A DNA stretch of 9,370 bases, from assembly GCA_937968025.1 (NCBI GenBank), contig CALBSL010000157.1, forward strand, positions 1-9,370, in the 5' to 3' direction. The DNA comes from an uncultured bacterium. GTDB taxonomy: Bacteria; Patescibacteriota; Patescibacteriia; 2-12-FULL-60-25. Positions 4,890-9,370 of the stretch are shown here, piece by piece; position 1 is the stretch's first letter, and the number at the start of each line of letters is the position of its first letter. The notes under the pieces were generated by a model, which ran no database searches, had not been told where the DNA came from, and worked only from the letters and a program-made list of their open reading frames with translations. The translations under genes were made by a program, and so were the position numbers.

Positions 4890-5942
4890 TTATAAAGATT
4901 GATAGATGCGGATGAGCTGCTTCCCCACCGTCGACCACTCAGTTCCCCGGACGGTATTCTGCACACTATCGGCAGTGTACGCATGCTTCGTGAGTCCATC
5001 AAGGAGAGTCACGAGCTCAGATCGTGAGCGGAATACCTTTCCATTCTTCTCAGTGATCAGCTCGGCGGCCGGGATCTGACGAGTCAAGACAGGAACGCCA
5101 TACGACAACGCCAGAACCATCCCACCGGAAGTCATTTCTGAATCATCGTAGAAAAACACAGCATAATCTGTATTCGCAAGATACGTCGCGATCTCCTCGT
5201 TTGGAATGAATTCATCTTGAATATGAATACGCTGCGATCCGCCAGCCAAGGCTTTCAAGCGATCTATGTACGTTTTATCACCCTTACCAGCAATCAACAG
5301 TCGAACGCGAGGATGAGATTGCTCAAGAACAGCTCGGATGATCTCCTCATTCCGTTTATAGGGAGCGATCACCCCCAGCGAGAGCAAGACAATGTCATCA
5401 GCCAAAAAACCTAACCGCTCCCGCCATTCGAGCCTTCGTTCCTGCCTTGGCCCATAGACCCCTTCATAACTGCCGTGCGGAAGATACTCGAGCCGCTTTC
5501 TCGGGAAGAATCGCTCATAGGCGCTCTTCGTGCAGCGCTGTTGCAGAAGAATAACGTCCGCGCATGATCTCACCAGCGCGGTACCGATCCGATCGATCCA
5601 TGGATGCGGATAATCGTGGGCAAAAGCGTTATGAACCGTCCAAACGACTCGCACTCGTAAAACACCCTTTAGAAGAGCAAGAAGAATCCCGTTCCGAACC
5701 AAAAGATACAGTGATTTCACTGTAAAAGCGCTTCCATAGAGGATGGTCGGCCAATGAATATGAACAATATGCTTGGCCCGCGCTGTTCGCCAGACGGAGC
5801 GAACGACATACCACAGATCATCCGTAGGCAGGTCCACGAGCGTGAGCTCGGGCGAGGCGGTCTTGATCGATCGCTTAAATAACTCAATATACGTGTTATT
5901 GGTATTTTTTCCTGGGAGAACGTAGACGAACATATGGTTCAT
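4890..5942 (-). CDS. GT4-like (GT-B fold) glycosyltransferase
   Basis: A 350-residue protein transferring a sugar from a nucleotide-sugar donor, probably to a cell-envelope glycan on the cytoplasmic side. The N-terminal Rossmann half shows HIHWP (61-65) and VVWTVHNAFAHDYPHP (99-114), typical of exopolysaccharide-type GT4 enzymes. The C-terminal half starts at about 184 with LLSLGVIAPYKRNEEIIRAV and LLIAGKGD (215-222). The donor-binding region is DDSEMTSGGMVLALSYGVPV (266-285). Here the second Glu of the usual E-x7-E motif is replaced by Leu, as in the related 'LTSGxxLLALSxGxPV' type. One hydrophobic stretch (about 72-98) may associate with the membrane. ATG 5940-5942 lies 23 nt after the tatD stop; Met4 is an alternative start. 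No Shine-Dalgarno sequence is visible. Acceptor and donor sugars cannot be told from sequence. Confidence 0.88.
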   Translation of the reverse strand: MNHMFVYVLPGKNTNNTYIELFKRSIKTASPELTLVDLPTDDLWYVVRSVWRTARAKHIVHIHWPTILYGSAFTVKSLYLLVRNGILLALLKGVLRVRVVWTVHNAFAHDYPHPWIDRIGTALVRSCADVILLQQRCTKSAYERFFPRKRLEYLPHGSYEGVYGPRQERRLEWRERLGFLADDIVLLSLGVIAPYKRNEEIIRAVLEQSHPRVRLLIAGKGDKTYIDRLKALAGGSQRIHIQDEFIPNEEIATYLANTDYAVFFYDDSEMTSGGMVLALSYGVPVLTRQIPAAELITEKNGKVFRSRSELVTLLDGLTKHAYTADSVQNTVRGTEWSTVGKQLIRIYQSL

Positions 5943-5965
5943 ACGGGCTATTCGAGCCGAGTCAA

Positions 5966-6823
5966 CTACGCCCCGCTAACTCGAATGCGTGAAAAAAATC
6001 GCAGGGTATTTTCTTTCATTGCTTCAAAAAAGGCGAGCGTTTCCATTCCGCGAGCGCTAGCAATAAACCTCCCCGTGTCTGCCGCCCAGGCCGGTTCATT
6101 GCGCTCGCCCCGATGTGGAACAGGTGCTAAATACGGCGCATCCGTTTCGAGAACGAGACGATCTATCGGAAGACGTTCGGCAACACGTAACAACTGATCT
6201 TCTTCAGAAATGCCTTTGCGTGGCGGAAACGTCACGATCCCATTGAGCGCAAAAGAACAGCCGAGCTCAAGCAGTGGCTCGGCTTCCACCCAGGTCCCCG
6301 TAAACGAATGAAGCAAGCAGCGATCTTGATGTCCCATCGCACGTCGTGCGCGCAAACGAACCGCAAGGTCCTTCAGCGCCTCACGACAATGCACCACCAC
6401 CGGCAAATCAAGTGCTTCTGCTACATCCAAATGCGTTTCAAACACCCGCCATTGCGCTTCAAGAGCCGCTTCTTGCTGATCAGGTTCGGTCCGATACAGG
6501 TCTAGTCCCGCCTCCCCAATCGCCACCACTTTCGATGAGCTTTCTGCCAGAGCTTTCAGCGTTTCAAACCGAACATCACGCTCTTCAACAGCGCCTTCAT
6601 TCTCATCGTGATGCGGATGAGTCACGTGCGATGGATGTAATCCCACCGTCGCCCAAATATCAGGATGCTGCTCAGCGAGGGCGATGGCCGCTCGACTATT
6701 GGCGAGCGACGTCCCGATCGTGATCGCCGCCCCACCTGCTTCACGTAACCGCATCAATACCTGCTCACGATCAGCGTCGTAGGCCGGGAAATGGATGTGG
6801 CAATGAGTATCGATGAAACGCAT
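5966..6823 (-). CDS. tatD: TatD family metal-dependent deoxyribonuclease
   Basis: A 285-residue protein started at ATG 6821-6823, because MRFIDTHCHIHFPAYD is the family's normal N-terminus. An in-frame extension to 7033 would run back through the neighbouring terminator into the surface-protein gene. TatD enzymes are TIM-barrel metallohydrolases of the amidohydrolase superfamily, with 3'-5' exonuclease or DNase activity on damaged or fragmented DNA. Metal ligands and catalytic residues are present: His7 and His9 (DTHCH), Glu104 (IGEAGLDLYR), His145 (VVVHCREA), His172 (LLHSFTGT) and Asp228 (LETDAPYLAP). The length is slightly above the usual 255-265 because of a His/Glu-rich insertion (about 66-84) and another near 155-167. 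It is first in a minus-strand group with the glycosyltransferase and methyltransferase genes. Their functions are not obviously connected. Confidence 0.95.
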   Translation of the reverse strand: MRFIDTHCHIHFPAYDADREQVLMRLREAGGAAITIGTSLANSRAAIALAEQHPDIWATVGLHPSHVTHPHHDENEGAVEERDVRFETLKALAESSSKVVAIGEAGLDLYRTEPDQQEAALEAQWRVFETHLDVAEALDLPVVVHCREALKDLAVRLRARRAMGHQDRCLLHSFTGTWVEAEPLLELGCSFALNGIVTFPPRKGISEEDQLLRVAERLPIDRLVLETDAPYLAPVPHRGERNEPAWAADTGRFIASARGMETLAFFEAMKENTLRFFSRIRVSGA

Positions 6824-6854
6824 ATAGCGGCAGCGTAGCAAACATGAATACAAA

Positions 6855-6878
6855 ACACACGGGGACCGCCCCGTGTGT
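6855..6878 (-). terminator. Rho-independent terminator of the large surface-protein gene
   Basis: ACACACGGGG and CCCCGTGTGT form a perfect 10-bp stem with a 4-nt loop, 4 nt after the stop codon at 6883. On the minus strand it continues into TTTTGTATTC, a short imperfect T run. It separates the surface-protein gene from tatD, so tatD probably has its own promoter in the 30 nt before its start or in the hairpin region; I could not pick one out. Confidence 0.8.
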
Positions 6879-6882
6879 CGCA

Positions 6883-9370
6883 TTATTTCTGAATATACCC
6901 CATCACCCGGACTACCGCCCACTGGAACGGATCTTGCGGAGCTCGACCAAAAAGTCGCTTGAATTCGATGATTCCTTGCTGCTCGGCTTTGAGATCGCGC
7001 GGAAAACGAATGCGATACAAGAGCGTATTCCACGCCAGATTCTGCGCAGGAATTGAGAAGTTTGGCGCCTGTCCAAAGAGAGATTTGAACGTAGGCAATG
7101 CCCGCGCTACCTGCTTTCGTTCTTCGACGATGTTACGCATGTTTGGAATCTGACCACCCGCCATACGCTCGAGGTCCTCCTGAGAAATATCGCTTCTTCG
7201 CAGCGTTTCAAGGGCGTCACGAAGCACTGCACGACGCTCACCTTCACCCAGCGCCCGAGAGGCAGGACCACTTCCAAACCGAATGAAGGCTGTAAAACGC
7301 GCGCGTTCAGCTTCAGCTGCCTTCACCTTGAATGCCCGAAGGTCGGCCTCGACGCGAGCATTCACCTCAGCCGTGGGCGACGGTATAGAGAAAAGTGGTG
7401 ACGATGGACCGCCCGCCGATACAGATGAGGGAGGAGTGAACGGAATCGGTGGTGCAATACTCACCCCCACCCCGGTACCACCGCCGCCAACGGGAGCTGA
7501 CTCGTTGTCTGTGATTGTGACGGTAATCAGCGGAAGCTCGGCACTCGCAAAGGCAGTAAGACTGCTCACGGAGATCGAGAACGTGTCCGCTCGAGTGCCT
7601 GCATAACGGTCGTCATCCACGGGACGAATCGTCAGCGTTTGAGCCTCATCCCAGTTCGAATCAGTAAACGTGATGGTACTTGGCGAAACGCGGAGCTGAT
7701 TCGGTACCGTAAACCCAAGCGACACCGTGCTTGTTGGCTGAGAGGTGAGGACAATCGTCATTGCACCACTGGAACCCTCCTGAATCGTAAAGGAGGATGC
7801 CGAAAGCGTGACAGAAGATGTGTCGTTATCCGCAATCGTCACGACGACTGATGGCGGCGAAACGTCTGGATACCCATAGACAGAACCCGAGACGGAAAAT
7901 AGCACCGACGTCGTATGCGTTGATTCGTAGCTCGAATCATCCGTTGCAAGCACCGTCAATGTTTGCGGCGTTGACCAATTCCCCGAGCTAAAGCTCATGG
8001 TCATTGGGGTGACCGTGATTCCGCGAGTACTCGTTGTAAAGAGGAGTGTAACGGTACTTGTTGGCATCGAATCAAGCACGTACGTCAGCGTTTGTGCCGA
8101 ACCGCCTTCAGACACCGAGAGCGCGCTCGCTGAAGCGGTGATCCCAGCCGTATCGTTATCAGTGACGGTTGCTGTCACGGTACTTACCTCGATACCATCG
8201 TACCCATAGGCATAGTCACTTGGAACAGTGACTGCAGATGCAAGAACAACGGATGCGGTCGCCGGTTCATCCACTTGATCATTCGCCGCCGTTACGTTCA
8301 CCGTCTGTGGAGTACTCCAGTTCACGGAGGTGAACGTATAGGTATATGCACCAAGTGCCACCTCGTCACGCTCGGGTGAAACAGCCACCCGTACAGTGCT
8401 TGTAGGTTGGCTATTCAGTACTATTGTATAACTATCCGTCGCCCCGCCCTCCGTCACGGCTACCGTTGTTTTTGAGAGCGTAATTCCAGCTGTATCGTTA
8501 TCGAGAATGGAATACAGGATGGCGTTCGTTGCCCCAAGGGATGCGTATACTGGCGACGACAGCTCGATACCGACAACCTCATTCGGTTCGTCGATGTCGT
8601 CGTTTAGTACCGCAAGATCGATCGTGGTACTCGTTTGTCCCGCTGTGATCGTCGCCGTACCAGAAGAGAGGGTGTAATCCGTTCCGCCACCCGTGGCCGT
8701 TGTAAGCGTGGAACTCACGGCGTAGTTAACCGTGACGTCTTCAAAGTGAACCGTATCAAGAACGATACGAACCGAGGTCGCTGTGAGACTCTCTGCTCCT
8801 GATCCCGTGGAGAGCTGGAAAGACACCGTTCGCGTGGCTGAATCGACGACAAACGCTATCTCTCCACTATTCGCAATGATGTAGGAAGATTCAGCCGCAT
8901 TTTGGTCCAGTGCTTTGACACGCCAATAATAGGAACCATCTGAAAGCGTTTGACCGCTCGATCCAGTGGAGTAGCTCCCGCTGCCCGCCGCCTGCCCAAC
9001 CAGAAATGAGGTTTGGCCCTGCGCCGCTAGACCACTCGTGTAGTCAATAACAAGCGATCCAAAGTCTGCCGAGTTATCGATCTGAATTTGAAACTTAACC
9101 GTGTCAGAGACATCCGCGTCCGTAAGAGAGAACGTAAACAACGGAGTCGTTGTTCCCGTCGTCGATCCGTTGACAAGCGTCGCCGAGCCAAGCGAGGACG
9201 GGATATTCGGTGACAGGTTCGTTTGAAAGGTGTATAGACTTCCAGACGATCCAGCTGTCGCCCCTGATCCAACGGTTCCGCCGCTGGTGGACGCGCCTGA
9301 AAAGGCCGTCCCCGATTGCGTCGAATAGTAAATCGCAATACGGCCTCCTCCGCCACCACCAGCATCGTGT
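6883..9370 (-). CDS. Large secreted Ig-like/Calx-beta repeat surface protein, C-terminal 828 residues
   Basis: The frame is open to the window edge, so the true start and signal peptide lie outside. The TTG at 9139-9141 is not a start, because the frame continues 76 codons upstream with matching character. In visible order: a Gly-rich segment (GGGGGGRIAIYYS, about 4-16); a Ser/Thr/Gly region; an Ig-like domain with VKFQIQIDNSADF and DGSYYWRVKALDQN (about 75-176); a Calx-beta domain with GGGTDYTLSSGTATITAGQT and DDIDEPNEVV, ending DNDTAG (about 180-292); three related repeats of about 110 residues (296-408, 410-519, 520-625), each with (V/I)xEGG or EGS, PTSTV, NW(S/D), QT and ending TDND/ADND/TDNE; a Gly and Pro linker (about 627-668); and a helical tail containing LAWNTLLYRIRFPRDL. 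The acidic DND and DDD loops suggest Ca2+ binding. It is probably an adhesin or cell-surface structural protein. No LPXTG or C-terminal membrane anchor is seen. Confidence 0.92.
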   Translation of the reverse strand, partial: HDAGGGGGGRIAIYYSTQSGTAFSGASTSGGTVGSGATAGSSGSLYTFQTNLSPNIPSSLGSATLVNGSTTGTTTPLFTFSLTDADVSDTVKFQIQIDNSADFGSLVIDYTSGLAAQGQTSFLVGQAAGSGSYSTGSSGQTLSDGSYYWRVKALDQNAAESSYIIANSGEIAFVVDSATRTVSFQLSTGSGAESLTATSVRIVLDTVHFEDVTVNYAVSSTLTTATGGGTDYTLSSGTATITAGQTSTTIDLAVLNDDIDEPNEVVGIELSSPVYASLGATNAILYSILDNDTAGITLSKTTVAVTEGGATDSYTIVLNSQPTSTVRVAVSPERDEVALGAYTYTFTSVNWSTPQTVNVTAANDQVDEPATASVVLASAVTVPSDYAYGYDGIEVSTVTATVTDNDTAGITASASALSVSEGGSAQTLTYVLDSMPTSTVTLLFTTSTRGITVTPMTMSFSSGNWSTPQTLTVLATDDSSYESTHTTSVLFSVSGSVYGYPDVSPPSVVVTIADNDTSSVTLSASSFTIQEGSSGAMTIVLTSQPTSTVSLGFTVPNQLRVSPSTITFTDSNWDEAQTLTIRPVDDDRYAGTRADTFSISVSSLTAFASAELPLITVTITDNESAPVGGGGTGVGVSIAPPIPFTPPSSVSAGGPSSPLFSIPSPTAEVNARVEADLRAFKVKAAEAERARFTAFIRFGSGPASRALGEGERRAVLRDALETLRRSDISQEDLERMAGGQIPNMRNIVEERKQVARALPTFKSLFGQAPNFSIPAQNLAWNTLLYRIRFPRDLKAEQQGIIEFKRLFGRAPQDPFQWAVVRVMGYIQK
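7495..8484 (-). repeat. Three tandem beta-sandwich repeats inside the surface protein
   Basis: Units at 8146-8484, 7813-8142 and 7495-7812. Shared landmarks in order: an EGG/EGS turn, a strand with S(Q/M)PTSTV, an FTSVNWSTPQT / FSSGNWSTPQT / FTDSNWDEAQT block, an acidic (D/N)D(Q/S/D) turn, and an end in TVTDND / TIADND / TITDNE. Units 1 and 2 share NWSTPQT exactly; unit 3 is the most diverged. These resemble Calx-beta-type calcium-binding modules. Confidence 0.8.

Noticed and set aside
4883..5002. 40-residue N-terminal extension of the methyltransferase
   Set aside because: It overlaps the glycosyltransferase coding region and does not look like the family; ATG 4880-4882 sits 7 nt after that gene's stop.
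6824..7033. 70-residue N-terminal extension of TatD
   Set aside because: It runs through the 10-bp terminator and into the surface-protein gene; MRFIDTHCHIHF is the normal family start.
7283..8209. Plus-strand ORFs opposite the Calx-beta repeats (for example 7283-7606 and 7997-8209)
   Set aside because: Complement of a repetitive Thr/Ser/Val-rich coding region, which produces long antisense open frames by composition.
7495..8484. CRISPR-like or DNA-level satellite array
   Set aside because: The repetition is at protein level with units of about 330 nt and diverged codons; there are no short identical repeats with spacers anywhere in the window.
9139..9141. TTG as start codon of the surface protein
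   Set aside because: The frame stays open for 76 more codons to the edge and includes the Gly-rich RIAIYYS block typical of such proteins.

Overview
This window looks like genomic DNA from a Patescibacteria (CPR) type bacterium. The basis is gene content, not a database match. MutY lacks the NUDIX domain. There is a small protein with an SC(E/G)GH...PW motif, and DUF1653-like sequences. A large secreted Ig-like/Calx-beta protein carries a YYWRVKA segment and a C-terminal LAWNTLLYRIRFPRDL block of the kind I associate with CPR surface proteins. GC content is moderate (roughly half), genes are tightly packed, and no phage or insertion-sequence genes are visible.

Layout. (1) 1-449, minus strand: the first 149 codons of a SWIM zinc-finger protein, probably the N-terminus of an SNF2-type helicase, cut by the window edge. 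(2) 536-2187, plus strand: a divergent pair, a membrane-anchored coiled-coil protein of unknown function followed after 2 nt by mutY (adenine glycosylase). (3) 2188-4237: an accessory stretch with two similar modules. Each has a small Cys-rich plus-strand ORF (2277-2522 and 3611-3901), then a strong rho-independent terminator, then a convergent DUF1653-type reading frame on the minus strand. A direct repeat of about 135 bp (2561-2695 versus 3925-4062) joins the terminator and the DUF1653 tail in both modules. The first DUF1653 copy is a truncated relic with an early stop. The second is intact over its domain but has no ordinary start codon in frame; reading it from the nearest ATG needs a -1 frameshift, and a C CCA AAC heptamer lies in exactly the right frame. 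A minus-strand gene for an SCGGH-motif protein (2757-3410) lies between the modules. (4) 4238-6823, minus strand: a compact set tatD - GT4-like glycosyltransferase - MetW-like methyltransferase, with gaps of 23 and 7 nt, running on toward the second DUF1653 copy. (5) 6883-9370, minus strand: the C-terminal 828 residues of a large surface protein (Gly-rich segment, Ig-like domain, Calx-beta domain, three related beta-sandwich repeats, Pro/Gly linker, alpha-helical tail), ending at a 10-bp-stem terminator.

How the genes fit together. MutY and TatD are housekeeping nucleic-acid enzymes. The glycosyltransferase and methyltransferase together suggest cell-surface glycan synthesis, and the large Calx-beta protein is probably displayed at the surface. 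The most unusual part is the duplicated Cys-rich ORF / terminator / DUF1653 module and the reading-frame problem in its second copy.
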